NCBI GenBank assembly: GCA_022496805.1
Contig: CM040103.1
Span: forward strand, 23,846,820-23,910,819
Direction of reading: 5' to 3'
DNA: 64,000 nucleotides
From: Pohlia nutans
Taxonomy: Eukaryota; Streptophyta; Bryopsida; Bryales; Mniaceae
This document shows, piece after piece, positions 23,247 through 35,569 of this stretch; within the stretch, counting starts at the first letter, position 1; every line of letters begins with the position of its first letter. The notes below the pieces were generated by a model. It searched no databases, had not been told where the DNA came from, and worked only from the letters and a program-made list of their open reading frames with translations. The position numbers and the translations under genes are program-made.

Positions 23247-24890
23247 CAGGGCAGCCCAAGACCATTGGCGTCACGAGTTCTCTACATGATTATGTAGGGG
23301 CTGAAATGCAAACCTAAGGCCTTCTCACATTTCCGTTGGCCCCGACGGCTCACCCATCACTCACTAGATCAGAACAAGTGATGCCCAAAATAGCACTCGA
23401 AAACTTTCTTGAGACTTTGTTTCTGGAAGTTTGCCTTCTCATATGTTTTTGGAAAGCTCTTGTCAAGGGCGTTTCATCGGTGTATAGCACATTCAATTTG
23501 GACATAAACTTCAAAAGTTATGCTCAATTGAATTAGTCACACTCATTTTCCAAGCTTTGAAACATTCAATAGGCCATAACTTATGGAGTTTTTGTCCAAA
23601 CTCAATGTGTCTTATACCATTGAAACGCCCTTTGCAAGAGCTTTCCAAAAACATATGACAAGGCATACTTCCAAAAAAACGTCTCGAGAAGGTTTTCGAG
23701 TGCTATTTTGGGCATCACGAGTTACAGTTGGGCGAGTGATGGGATAGCCGTTGGGGCCGACGGCTATATGGGAGGGCCCACGGTTTGCTTCCAATGTCAA
23801 TGTTGGGGTGCGAAATTTGTGGTGCACAGCCCGAGACCATTGGCGTCACGAGTTCTCTATATGATTGTATAAGGGCTGAAATGCAAACGTTGGGCCTTCC
23901 CACATTGCCCCGAGGGCTCACCCATCACTCGCCAGATCAGAACTAGTGACGCCCTGAATAGCACTCAAATATTTTAAGGCATACTTCCAAAAATAAAGTC
24001 TGGAGAAGGTTCTCGAGTGCTATTTTGGGCGTCACGAGTGATGGGTGAGCCGCCGGGGCCGACCGCTATGTGGGAGGGTCCAGGGTTGGCAAGTGAAGGG
24101 CTTTACAACGGTGTATAGCACATTCAATTTGGACATAAACTTCAAAAGTTATGCTCAATTGAAATAGTCATAGTCATATTCTAAGGTGTGAAACATTCAA
24201 TAGGCCATAACTTGTGGAGTTTTCGTCCAAACTCAATGTGTCTTATACTATTGAAACGCCCTTTGCAAGAGCTTTCCAAAAACATATGACAAGGTATACC
24301 TCCAAAAAATGTCTGCAGAAGGTTCTCGAAGGTTTTTTGGGGCGCATTTGTTTCGAAAACTGGAAGTGTTAGATAGTGGTCTCGGGGCCGAGACCACTCT
24401 CAGGGGGTGCAGGGTTTGGAAACAAGATGTTGTTTTCATGTGACTTCTCCGCTCTTTCGTTGCCTCTGGATCCTCTCTGCTATGGTTCCAAGGCGCATTT
24501 GGTTCAAGTCTTGGGAAGGTCAATTAGTGGTCTTGGGGCCGAGACCATTGTGAAGGATGCAAGATTTGGAATGAGGTTGGTGTTTTCATGTGACTCTCCC
24601 GCTCCTTGGTTGCCTCTAGTTCCTTTGCCCCATGGTTCCTGGGCGCATTTGGTTCGAGTCTTGGGAAGGTCAATCAGTGGTCTCAGGGGCGAGGGCTATG
24701 TGGGAGGGCCTAGGGTTTGGACATAAACTTCAAAAGTTATGCTCAATTGAAATAGTCAGACTCATATTTTAAGTTGCAAAGCTTTCAACAAACCATAACG
24801 TTTGGAGTTTTTGTCCAAAGTCAATGAGTCTTATGCTATTAAAACGCCCTTTGCAAGAGCTTTCCAAAAACATATGTCAAGACATCTTTC
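23247..24890. repeat. Higher-order repeats of M2 with GGTCTCGG palindromes
   Basis: A longer unit recurs about every 610 bases. It includes a TTGGACATAAACTTCAAAAG stretch (near 23497, 24129 and 24717) and an ACGCCCTTTGCAAGAGCTTT stretch (near 23622, 24254 and 24845). Between them lie GTGGTCTCGG-GG-CCGAGACCAC near 24374 and a weaker copy near 24520. The same palindrome occurs in M0 at about 27383. No gene is recognisable. Confidence 0.7.
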
Positions 24891-26280
24891 TAAAAAATGT
24901 TTGAAGAAGGTCTCCAATTTGAATCCAATCCCATCACTAGTCTGGATGTTCGTCCAGCTACACACTGTCGCTTGTTGCTTGGTTCCGGGATGTCTTGGCC
25001 AGCGTGAACTTTGATGGAGAGTTCGCGGTGTACTTCCAAAAACGTGCCCATGGCAGGTGGTGTGTTGTGCTTGTGGAAGTGTGCGAGATAGCGCGAAATG
25101 TACGCGGACAGGAAGGGCCCAACCAGATTTGAGTAACTGTCTTTAGTCCGGTAACCCCGCATTTGGATTCTGAAGCTCTGGTCTACAATCAGACCCCAAT
25201 TCACCTTTTCTCCTTGGTCGGCCAAGAGAATTATCTGAGGTGATTAGGCGCCACAGAATTGTAGTCATTTTGGAATAAGATATGGCTGAGTATGCCCCAA
25301 ATGTGCGAAAACTAGGGTTCTGGCTGAACTGTACAGCCGAAGTGAAATACATCGTGTCTCCTCTTTACTAGTGTGTCGCCTACAAATAAACTCAAATCCG
25401 GCTCTGGGTGTCGACAAGAGTCGTTCTAACTGACAACGTCCGTGACATCCCACCCCAAAAACGTATGCAAGTAATCAGGTGTGTATTGGACTAGAATACC
25501 TTCCACCATGCCGAACGGGTGTTCTTCAAGTTTGTCTCTTTGCAACATGGAATCGATGAACTCCTGACAGTGTGTGATGTTGATCTCAGCTTTCATCTGC
25601 TCCCAGTACTGTGTGAAGATTGTTTTGTCGCATCAAATACTGTCAACATAAGTAAAAAGCCGCGGAACGTAAAAAGGGCCGGGGCTCTTGCGCTTCTCTG
25701 AAGATGATACCATGGCTCCAAGTTTAAACCGTGGAGATCTGGAAAATAGTGACTGTGCAACGGCAGCGCGAGAGAGATGAGTGAGGGAATAAGATAAACG
25801 AGAATCGTGAGTTTGATTAAAGGCAAAACTAAGACTGTGTAAAACTAAAAAGTAGAAGGATCAAAAGACAAGGAAAACTGGGATTGCGATGGAAGAATTG
25901 GAGAACTTGAGACATGAGAGGCGTTGGAGGTTCTAAAATGCAACTGGTTTTGGAATATGTTGGCAGTGAATTCGGACTTTATAAACGTCCACCTAAACCT
26001 AGACATGGATTTCGCAGTCTTGGCGGCCTTGGCAAACATGAGTGGACAAGAGCTTTTAGTGGCGGCGGAGGCTGATTGCTGCGAGTTCTAATGGGACTTA
26101 CAGTTGTCCAATTACCATGATGTCTTTGGCTATCGTAATATGTTAGGAGCACTAGGGTAGTTTGGATGTCATTTACATGGACTTCTGGGCTTGGGCGGCA
26201 AGAGATGTTTAGTCTAGCTAGGTGTGACTCGTGTTGACCTGATAGTGGTTGACGGTCACTATCTCTGGATGCCAACGCTC
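24890..26280 (-). pseudogene. Decayed gene-like segment in M2, family not recognised
   Basis: On the minus strand there are several coding-like pieces in different frames: a basic N-terminus MFAKAAKTAKSMSRFRWTF near 26039, an IFTQYWEQMKAEINITHCQE piece near 25600 continuing into PFGMVEGILVQYTPDYLHTF, and a NWGLIVDQSFRIQMRGYRTK piece near 25190. Stops and frame changes interrupt them. This may be a captured host-gene fragment (Pack-MULE style) or a decayed element gene. I cannot assign a family. Confidence 0.3.
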
Positions 26281-26552
26281 CAAGTTCCTATTGTGAACAT
26301 CCCCCAAACAAAGTGTGGGGAAGGCAATCGCAGATGCTGCATGATATTCTACAGCATGATATCTCTACTACACACACTCCATGTTAATTCTATATTACGT
26401 TACTGCGCAAATACACTACAGATCCAATAAATATTGATCCCGCGGTTATAGGTTCTTTTGAAAAAAACTCAAAAAAAATTTGAAAATTTTCTAGGCTCTC
26501 AAGCTCTCAGGCTCTCAGGCTCACGTCCCAGGCTCACATCCTAGCATTCCCG

Positions 26553-27590
26553 CCATGGGTGCAGCCAGAATGTCGTCCTCGTAGCCGAGGACATCACAAA
26601 AAGCACCAAAGTCAATTTGATTCAAACACAAGATGAACATAATCGACTCATCCGTTGAGCATCCAAGGATTCCACGGTCCCACGGATGCAGCCAGAATGT
26701 CGTCCTCGTAGCCGAGGACGACCAACAGCCCCCACAGCCAAAATTATTTAAACACTTGACATACAAAATAAACCTCCAGGATAAATCCGTGGATTGTGGG
26801 TGCCCAAAGCAAGCATGTCATCCTCGTGGCCGAGGAACACGAACAGCCCCACACACAAAAGTATTCAAACACTTGACTTACAATAATGGACCTTTGTGGT
26901 AAATTTAAGGGTCGTGAAAGCCCTTGGATGCAGCGAGCGGGTCATCCTCGTGGCCGAGGACGAGCAGCACCCCCCTACACACAAATATTTACACACCAGA
27001 CTCACAACCTCTGTGGTAAATCCAAAAAACCTCTGTGGTAAATCCAAGGTTCGTGACAACCCTTGTGTTTTGTTTGCCATGGTTCCATGGTCTGCTTGGT
27101 TCGAGAACCGGGAGGGTTGGATAGGGGTTGGTTTTGAGACCACATTCTAGGGGTGCGAGTTCTAGAAACAATTTGTTGTTTCCATGTCAATCCTCGGTGC
27201 CATGGTTGCCCTAGGGTTAATTGTTCCATGGCTTAAGTGGTTCGAGAACCAGGAGGGTCTGATAGTTGTCTGGTGTCCAGACCACTCTCGAGGGGTAAGG
27301 GTTTAGGAAACATGATGCTGTTTCAAGTCCATCCTCTGTGCCGTGGTCGCATGGCTTACATGGTCTGAGAACTCAGCGGGCCAGATAGTGGTCTCGGGGC
27401 CGAGACCACATTCCAGAGGTGAGGGTACTCACTGCTTGTTGGTGCCACAACTTGGGTGCGCAAATTTTCAGACTACTGTCTGACTTCCCAAACTTTATTA
27501 TAGTATGTTGTATTACATTCATGTTTGCAACAAACGCTAGGTAGTATGATTGCCGTCCTGACCTTCCAATACTCTATGGTCATCCACGTA
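26553..27590. repeat. M0 non-coding DNA: 127-bp units and GGTCTCGG palindrome block
   Basis: The 127-bp type repeats continue after the M2 insertion, with GTCGTCCTCGTAGCCGAGGACG cores at about 26570 and 26699, then diverged versions near 26818 and 26943. From about 27100 a different repeat has a GGTTCGAGAACC(G/A)GGAGGGT motif and GTGGTCTCGG-GG-CCGAGACCAC near 27383. No gene is visible until the stop codon of X at 27591. Confidence 0.75.
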
Positions 27591-28388
27591 TTAGAATTTC
27601 TCGCTATTTTCAATTGAGTCCCAAAACGGAGCCTTGTCTGCATCATCAAAGTGTTCCTGCAGTGCAATCGATAACTCCTCCGGAATCACCTCGTTCACAT
27701 CGATGTTGCAAGGGTCCGGTAGGCCTAGCAACTCACATATGTAGTGTGACCACATCAGCCGCCACACCATCCGGTCCCTCGGAGAGTCGTCCCAAATATC
27801 ACACGGAACCCTATATCTATCTAGAACATCTTTGTCTAATAGCATCACTGCCAGATCTATTCAATGAGTTTTGCAATGTGGAAATTCCCACAGCCACAAT
27901 TCCACTGCTCCCTCAACTGAGGCAATAGGGTACTGCATCTGGAACGTGAACCCATTCCTAGTGACTTCGGGATACACTGATTTGTCCCTACCGCCCAATC
28001 CTTCCCATTCATTGTCTGACAAACAATCGTCAATCTGTCGAACTCTATGTGATGAGTTCAACAAGCCGTAAGCTCTGTACTGACCGGCAGAAAGCATCCA
28101 GTAGTATCCTTCCGGGTCGTCCCCCCTCCTCTGTAGCACACCAAATTCTACGGACCCGTTCCTACCACGGACTTCTAGCTCCACAATTATTGATGATGCT
28201 ACTAAGCCAAAACGGACAGCGAGATCTAGGGCCGAAACTCGAGCGTACTTATCCCAACCCATCTCTACTACCATGGAAACCTCGTGACCTGTAACGTAGA
28301 TGCGGGCCATGGAGACAGACGGAACTACGACAGCTGCAGCAGCTAATGGACCGTGATGGAGATCGCCAGCAAGTTTAGGGAGAGGCAT
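27591..28388 (-). pseudogene. Gene X of M0: short protein with the transposase N-terminal domain
   Basis: The protein begins MPLPKLAGDLHHGP, with an internal start MARIYVTGHEV that lines up with the start of transposase C. The shared domain runs from there through AVRFGLVASS to GYYWMLSAGQYRAYGLL; in transposase C the same part reads GFYWLLHPGQYKAYGLI. A unique tail then follows (FQMQYPIASVEGAVELW, LLGLPDPCNIDVNE) without zinc region or catalytic core. An in-frame TGA at 27861-27863 stands where the copy at 39178-39975 has TGG, so this copy is broken by a G-to-A change. It is divergent from Y. Confidence 0.7.
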
Positions 28389-28856
28389 ACCATTTGGACG
28401 GCATATCTATATGCCTTTGCTATCTTTGATTTCTAAAATAGCATCATGATGCCACATGAACTATGCCAACCTAAACTCTAGAATATAGCAAATTCTGCAG
28501 CGTTCACCCCTTAATACTATTGTAGCCGCAATCTTATACATTGTCACTCAGATTAGCATTCTTAGTGCACCTTAAACTAAAATTCAAAAGGCTACCATAA
28601 TTCCTAAAGCCTGCGCTTTTGGATGTATGCATCGAACCTTTGCCCATGTTGCAGTAATGAGGCGCTTTCTATATAAAAATGTCCCCTTGCAATACTCTAA
28701 ACCCAAATATATGATAGACCAGCCGACGGCCTTTTTGTCAAACTAGAGCCTTTTTCTGGCCAAACATCTGGATTTGAGTTCCATAGTCTGAGCCCTTTAA
28801 CAGATTAGAAAACATATACGTCGGTTTGGGAGACTGTCATACTGGTAGTCGTCCTG
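28389..28856. promoter_or_regulatory. Divergent promoter region between X and Y (M0)
   Basis: About 470 bases separate the divergent starts. Nearly the whole region is repeated in inverted orientation at 38716-39177 in M3. Shared landmarks are TAGCATCATGATGCCACATGAACT, TCTAGAATATA and TCAAAAGGC(T/C)-like stretches, and a GCCGACGGCCTTT(T/C)T element. Retention of this non-coding DNA beside both genes supports a working two-way promoter, though no factor site can be named. Confidence 0.5.
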
Positions 28857-29267
28857 TTGGATGGGCGTGGTGTCTATGGTGGGTCTGTTGTTATCATGGA
28901 GAGCTTGTTAGACGAGGTCGTCGACATCACCAGTGTCTGCGATGACACAATACCATTTCAGCCTGCTATTCAAGTGGAGATAGATGGGCAATACGAGCAG
29001 CGCTCTACCGTGGTTGACCGCGGGAAACAACGTGCGAAATTGATTGATTGTGATGAACCAGAGGTTGCGTTTGATTCAGATCACAATGACGATGCACGCA
29101 TCGTCAATCATGCATACTCCAAGGTTGGAAACATTCCTTTTGGTACATATTCCGAAGATTTGCTAGGACACAAGTCTGATCCTGCTATGATGAAACTGTT
29201 CAGTAGGGATTTTTTGCTTGGGAAAATGTCGACCGTTAGGCTGATAGACTCATACAACCGGAATGCA
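28857..29267 (+). pseudogene. Gene Y of M0, 3' end cut by the CACTA element
   Basis: The product is a small acidic protein of unknown family. Recognisable stretches are MDGRGVYGGSVVIMESLLDE, IPFQPAIQVEIDGQYEQ, DDARIVNHAYSKVGNIPF and LIDSYNRNA. The intact relative at 38263-38715 ends RNANVKRRPYG. Here the frame runs into the terminal CACTACTAGG of the CACTA element right after the codons for RNA, so the last residues are lost. Confidence 0.65.
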
Positions 29268-30090
29268 CACTACTAGGAAAACATACGAAATATGACTGCC
29301 TGGGGTTTATGACTAAAAACGGGTATAAAGTGACCTCATGACTAATACCATTTTCAGTCAGCAATCCAGTCGTACCGGACAACAAAAATTACTAAAAATA
29401 CTCTAGTCATATCTGCGGTCATACGTTCCCTGTGGCGCGTTCCCAAAAAAAATTTTGGGACCTCGATTATGGGCAGCCCGACAAATATGACTATGTTTAG
29501 TCATTTATGTGACTAGGAATAGTCAGAAATATCTGACTAGATTTAGTCATTGACGTCAATCTAATGACTAATATGCATAATTTTATGACGTCATTATATG
29601 TCTATCATTGTGGTCCAAATTTGGTAGTGATGACTAGATTTAGTCATCATTTCGGTTTAAATATTCGTGAAGGCTCGTCAATCATTCACATCCACTAGTA
29701 AGCATTTGAGATGTGATGACTATATCCAGTAGTCAGGGATGACTAAAATTAGTCATATGTTAAATCAAACGAATGGTTTCAAACTAATTCTCTACGGTTT
29801 TCATTTATGGCAAATGACTAGTTCTAGTCATAAACTTAAAACATTCCACTACGGTTTCTGATCACTGGTAGTTATCGTTCCCAGATACCTTACCACAAAT
29901 TCTGAGTAGCTGTAATCAGACCTGTACATACTTTCAAACTTTTGCCCAAGGATATGACTAGAGAAAAGCTTTATTTGCGCACAAAATTGTACAAAAATTG
30001 ACTATGCATAGTCATGACTTTCAAGAACGTGACTACACCTAATGACTACTTACAGTCATGAGATCGTGAAAAATTAAGGATACTCCAAAA
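29268..30090. repeat. CACTA subterminal repeats: TGACTA...TAGTCA dyads
   Basis: At least ten copies of a short inverted motif, TGACTA or GACTA, 4-7 bases, then TAGTCA, are packed here. Examples are near 29488, 29512, 29545, 29633, 29723, 29740 and 29815. CACTA elements carry subterminal repeats of this kind that bind the TNPA protein and are needed for transposition. No gene lies in the stretch. Confidence 0.85.
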
Positions 30091-33000
30091 CTAAATATGC
30101 TTTAAGAATTGGCTGGGCCACAATATAAAGCTCTTTACTGCACGTTCCATTGTGCTGATGGGAGGGTCGTCCAAATTTACACTCTTATAGATTTTGTATT
30201 TGTTGTTGTTGCTCTCCTGCACTTCCACGGAGACGCACCCTTCTGGAATTGTTTCCCTATGCAATGATGCCCCTTCCAAGTTCATCACCTTCCCAATACC
30301 AACTACTAGTTCTTCTTCTCCGACTGCAATACCCATGATTTGCACAACATCGAACATCTTGAATTCCGGAGGCAATGAGGCTTCCTCCTTTTCTCCACTT
30401 GTCTGCAATTCCACAAACACTAGTAAATAATGGAATTAATGAGGACTGCCACGACAACTAATCATGAACATTAAGGAAGAACCGAGTGGGTTTAGGGTTC
30501 GGGTGCGCTTACCTTTGATGAGCTCTGGACGATGCTTCGGCAGCGATGGCAAGGCATTGTCCGCCTCGACTTCCTTTCCTGTGCGTACTTCTACTATTTG
30601 CACATCGTCTCTTCCTTCATGCTCCTGTTTACCGCAGTATAACGTACCACACTTAGACATGAAAACATATAGTTAATGGCTGCTCCTCACTACCACTAGT
30701 CAACAATGTAAAGAGTGTGACTAAATTTAGTCATAAATTCTAATACAATGACTAGAACTAGTCATTTCACGGCGGGTACCTCGGTAATTCTCCTCTTCTC
30801 CTCACTAGGTGCACGGATCTCCAGCAGCGTCTGCAATGCAATCTCCTCTACCTCTTTGTCTCCTTTGTTGTCTGAGTCCAACTGCACGGTGTCTCTTCTT
30901 GCAGGCTTCTGTTCCAACATCCCCTCCCCGGTCATAACAACCACGGTGAGTCACAGCAACATTCACAGTGAACAGGGGACTTTCTGACTAATTCTAATCT
31001 AAAGTGTTAAGAACATGACCTTGTTTAGTCATACGTTTCTGAAGTATGGCTAACCTTTTTGGCGCTGATAACATCAGTATGAACCTCCTTCATTGTGGTC
31101 CCCCCGCTGTCACCTCCGCATCCTTTCTCCACGTTATCCGCTGAACTACTCGTAGCTCCGGCTCCTGGCTCTACAGTTGGAGGAGGTACGCTGCCTCCCT
31201 GCTCAATCTTCAAGGCAGCTAGAATCAGCTTCATATTCTCTTCTAACCCATCCATGCGTTTGTGTATGTCTGTATCCGACCCCATCTTTGACTGCCTGCT
31301 GGACAGAGAGCCGCGATCATATCTGCTTCCTCCTTGCTCTACCTGATTTGCTGCAACCTCATCTGATAGTTGTGCTGATGTGGAAGCCTTCTTCAATTGA
31401 GCCCGATTCCCTCGTAGCTTTTGTGCCTCCTTTATCTTTCTCTCTTCCGAGATCAACTTGGAGAGGTTCAGCCAATGGTCTTGACGAATGTGCTTAGGCT
31501 TGGGCTTATTGGCTACTAATGCCTTCTTGAGCTGATATCTCTTAGTCTTCAGCTGGTTCTTCAACAACGAGTGGAAGGCCTCCTCCGTGACTCGGCCAAG
31601 TCCCCCCTCATAATCAAAGGTGTTGTCGACCCGTTGCTTGATGGCGAGCAACATCGTCGTGCTATGATGGTTATAGTTGTCAACGCTGAAGTCCACATCT
31701 TGGGAATGGCCTCGCAAGCATGACATCCAAAGCTGCCGGTTCTGACCGCAGGGGTTGCCCTTCATGTCAACCTCCACTACGTACCTCTTCTTGCCATGGT
31801 GCTCTCTTTCCGAAGCCCCCAACAACAGCTGCCGCTCTACTTGTCGTCTGCAACTACGTTGCTCTGAGTCCTCCGTTCGTCTGTCACCGCCATGTCCCTG
31901 GCTTTGTTGCGTTGTACCTCCACGCAACTGTCTTTCCGCAGGCTGTCCACCTTGAAGACGACGTTGTGCGACTAACATCTTCGCCTTCTTTAACTCCAAT
32001 TTCTTGATTTCCAGTTCCAGGGACTTGGCTTCCGAATCGCCCTCGTCACTTTCTGAATCACTGTGGTGATCATCAATATTTGAAGATGGAATCGCCACAT
32101 CGTCCATAAGCGGTTCATCTGCATAGAAATCGTGCTCCGCCGACTCGCCAGGCCATGATGCCTGCGACATCTTCACGGCGGGTGCGCTTTTCGAGCCTGC
32201 CAATTCTAGGGTCACACGCTTTGGCACCTTGAATGATTGATTCGTGGATGGAAAGGGACGCTTTCTTACTTCCCACTGTACTGGTTCCGATGTCTTCAAC
32301 TTTTCCTGTTGACATGAATATCGTGAAAATATCAACAAATAAAGATTTGGATATTTCAGTGACTAATTGTAGTCATCGATGTGGAGAAGCTGACTAACTA
32401 TAGTCATATAGTTCATAAGCATGGCTAGCTTTAGTCAGGTATTCCATAAGCATGACTAGCTATAGTCATGTATTCCATAAGCATGACTAGCACTAGTCAT
32501 TACGTGCTTGCATGACGTGAAGATCAAATACATTCAAATGACTAGAGTTTTTGGCTAGTAAGGAACCAAGCACTTGTAGTTTTCGGGCAAATACCTTGGC
32601 CTTTGGCTACGGTGGCACTGCAGCCTCCTCCTCCTCTGCAGACTCCTCCTGCTCTGACTGAGTGTCCTCGTCCTCTGTCTCCGTCTTCTCGTCGTCAAAA
32701 GAAGACTCTGAATCTGAGGCCCTCTTTTTGGATTTTGTGCTCGACCTTGTTGTCCGCTTACTGGGGCGTGGGCTGGACGACTGGGTAGACAGTACGGCAA
32801 GCCGAGTGGACCTTCGCGTACTTGGAACAGGCACCTCCCTGGATTCCTCAAACATGTCAGACATTACGTTTGCCATGCGATTCAAGACACAACTCGTTAT
32901 CTGTGGCATTCTACAGACTCCTTGGAATACCTCTTCCACACGATCGTCCGGTAAGTTTGCCACCAACCTCATTATTTTTTCTACAGAGGTAGTATGGGGA

Positions 33001-33916
33001 TCATACATTGGCTTTCTATACAAAAAAATTTGGTGCTGGAATAAGAGGTAGAGAAAGAAAAAGGGACATCAATAACGAAGCCCACGTACGAAGTAGAGCT
33101 GCGGCGGCTTTTCTTCTTTGCAGGCTGCGAGACCTTCTCTGGTGCTTGAGGAGACGTGGTGATCTGCCCAGCCGTCACCTCCGTGGCGATGCCGCTGATG
33201 CCCAAGGTGCGAAACACCTCGAGATTACGCTCGATGTTCTTCTGTCTCTCAAGCTCGTACGGGGTTAGTTTGGCGGTGGCAGATGACTTTTTGGCTGCAA
33301 TCGGCTTGCCATTCTTCTTCCCCCTTGCTTCAGAGTTGTCGCTGTCGGTGTCTCCGTCGCTGCCCTCTTCCTCGTCGCTCTCCTCCCTGTTGCTCTCCTC
33401 CCTGTCGCTCTCTTCCTCGTCGCTCTCCTCGTCGTCGTTCTCCTCCTCGTCGCTGTCCTCTTCGTCAGACTCAGCCTCCTCGTCGCTCTCTTGGCTCCCC
33501 TGGTCGTCGACCTCCCCGCTCTCCTGCTCCGACCCTAAACCCTTGCTCGCGATCACCGACTTCGCCGACTTCTTCCCCACGATCGCCGACTTCGCCGCCC
33601 GCGCAGCTCCGGTCGACGAACTGATCTGCTTCCCCGACTTCGCCGCCCTCGCGGGCGCAGTCGACGGAGTCGCCTTCCGCGCTGACTTCCTCTTCTCCGC
33701 GATCTCCGCGTCCCCGCCGATTTTTCCGCTGCCGAACTCCAACTTCCTCGCCGCCGTATCGTGTGCTTCGGAATCCTTGCTACCCCCGCTCTCTTGCTCC
33801 TCGTCAGACTCAGCCTCCTCGGACTCTTCCTCCAAACTCACTTCTTCTTCACTAGATTCTTCCTCCTTCGACGGCTCCTGCTGCTCAGACACTGTGGGCT
33901 TCGCCGATTTGGCCAT
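30091..33916 (-). CDS. TNPA-like second protein of the CACTA element
   Basis: Several exons can be placed: 33916-33090, 33015-32595, 32305-31055, one near 30944-30778, one near 30637-30507, and about 30414-30091. The first encodes a long Glu/Asp/Ser-rich region with Lys/Arg patches. The third holds a segment DHWLNLSKLISEERKI then RGNRAQLKKASTSAQ, which resembles the plant transposase family PF03004 (Ptta/En/Spm). The last encodes GIAVGEEELVVGIGKV, CVSVEV and SFILWPSQFL, resembling the DUF8039 domain found in the same kind of protein. An in-frame TAG at 32607-32609 lies just before the donor of exon 2, so the gene may be broken or two proteins may exist. The expected role is binding of the subterminal TGACTA repeats. 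Confidence 0.7.
32340..32560. repeat. TGACTA/TAGTCA repeats within a TNPA-like intron
   Basis: The intron between the second and third exons is almost entirely built of the motif seen at the element end, with copies near 32360, 32392, 32423, 32452 and 32483. Other introns and gaps of the element hold it too (30715-30765, 34196-34240, 35295-35440, 37117-37135, 62430-62520). Here the motif is dispersed through the element, not limited to its ends. Confidence 0.8.
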
Positions 33917-34279
33917 GGCGACAGAGCCTCCAAGCGCGCCGACCTAGAGCAAGTGAAAATCTCGCAAGCGCCGCTATCTTTCTAACCACAGCAAGATTAG
34001 GGTAAGATCACCTGCAAATCTTACGCAATTATGATTGAAAAGATCTGCAGAGGGAATGGGGAAGTGGAGTGAAAGTGAAAATCAGAGGCATTAGGGTTTC
34101 GTAATGAAGGGGTGGCGGCTGCGGGAGTTAAAAGTTCGCGCCGACTCTGCCCTAAACCTTCGTAGGCTATTTATAGCGTTTAGGTCATCCATCGATGACT
34201 AGGTGTAGTCAGCCTTTCTGCTTCGATGACTATTCGTAGTCAGATGTTCTACATACATGACTAGAGTGAACTGAAAGTT

Positions 34280-35202
34280 GTGTTTATTCTTTTTAGGTGG
34301 ACCACGGAATTGCTAATGGATCCTACGTCCCGAGAGGATCTTCTGCATTTGCAACTGTGGGAAATCGAAGAGAAAGAAGCAGACAGACAATGTCTTAAAA
34401 GTTACCCTTGCCCATGTAAGAAATGCATGGGTGCAAAAATAGTATCAAGCACAACCATCCGCAAACATCTCCAGAAGCACAAGCGAGATCCTGAATTCAA
34501 GACATCCATCCTGGTATGTTATCCACCAGTTTAGTCTGATATCTTGGTTATTAAATATGTGGGTGCCAATGCGCTTGCCTTACTTTGTTGCGATGATACA
34601 TGTAGGAAACACAGAGATATGTTGTTCTGGCCGCAGCAGCTGCTGCATTAAATTCAGTAATTTCAGCCCCTCTACCGCTTCAAAGGAGCACAGAGAGTAG
34701 TTTGTATCCCAACCATCAAGCATCTGTGGATACTGTTCAAACACATATGGATTATGGGCAGTGGCGCATACGCACGATCCCGAAGCTCATAATTTTCACA
34801 TTTTGGGAAAGAAAGTGGGAGGTTAGGGTGTCAACACATCCGCACATGGGATGGGGCCTATATGCCATGGAAGCAGCCAAATCTGGTGATGAGTTATTGC
34901 CATTTGTTGGGAAGAGATTCTCAAAGGCTGAGTTCCACCGTCATTGTGAGGCAGACAAACGTTTTGTGAAGTATGCAATACGTGTGAAGAAAAATGTGTA
35001 CCAAGATGGAGATGTGTTGAATGGAAATGTTGCAGAGTTTATTAACAGTTCCATTGGAAGAGAGCATATAGGGAATGCTATTTGGGAATACGTGTCATTG
35101 CCTGCCCCATGGAACCCGAAAACTTGGGGGTATATTATGACTGTAGCAACACGTGACATTGACGTGGGAGAGGAACTTTTCACATATTACCCTCTTAATT
35201 GA
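34280..35202 (+). CDS. SET-domain ORF with transposase-associated zinc exon, in the CACTA element
   Basis: Exon 1 (34280-34513) encodes CPCKKCMGAKIVSSTTIRKH, like the transposase-associated domain that starts plant TNP2 genes. A GTATGT donor and a CATGTAG acceptor give a phase-0 junction to exon 2 (34606-35202). Exon 2 encodes a SET domain: GWGLYAMEAAKSGDELLPF, NVAEFINSS, AIWEYVSLPAP, and VATRDIDVGEELFTYY before the stop. The final Tyr-containing motif is canonical (GEELxxxY), but the usual NHSC site reads NSSI, so lysine methyltransferase activity is uncertain. SET proteins normally methylate histone lysines. A SET ORF is not a standard CACTA gene; capture is the likely origin. It could instead be a separate gene from TNP2. 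Confidence 0.75.
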
Positions 35203-35569
35203 CAGGTCGCTTAGATTGCATCTAGGAAATGGGTAACAATACAAGAAACCGCTGTAATACTTTAGTGATTGCTTGTCTGTCAAGGAAGAACCACGACTAA
35301 ATGTAGTCATTGTTTTTGTAGAGAGGACTAGCTGTAGTGACAACATTTGCAAATATGACTAAACCTAGTCACTGTGCGTGCAGAGATGACTACATCGTAC
35401 TCACTGTTTGTCTTGAGATGACTATTTGTAGTCATAGTTATCAGATACATGACTACTGTACATATGGATGAGCTACAATTATGAAAGTTTGTTTACATAC
35501 TTGTAAGCTATGCAAGAAACGTGACATACTAACATATAATTGGGGGGGTTGTGAATATCATCTGTGTAG

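Larger units (their letters stand above)
20396..26552. mobile_element. Non-autonomous MULE-like element M2 (6.2 kb)
   Basis: The left end CAACGACACTACCGTGCGAGCC matches the right end of M1, and the right end, reversed, reads CGGGAATGCTAGGATGTGAGCC like the left end of M1. M2 is therefore inserted in the opposite orientation. The flanks are CCATGGATG (20387-20395) and CCATGGGTG (26553-26561), a 9-bp duplication with one change. Joining the flanks restores a 127-bp array unit of M0. Inside are the 158-bp array, further palindromic repeats and a decayed gene-like stretch, but no transposase, so movement would need one supplied by a relative such as M1. Confidence 0.9.

Noticed and set aside
6035..26552. 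A single 20.5-kb element with TIRs at 6035 and 26552
   Set aside because: The two ends match well as inverted repeats, but their flanks share no 9-bp duplication. Pairing 6035 with 18165 and 20396 with 26552 gives proper duplications and restores the host sequence in both cases.
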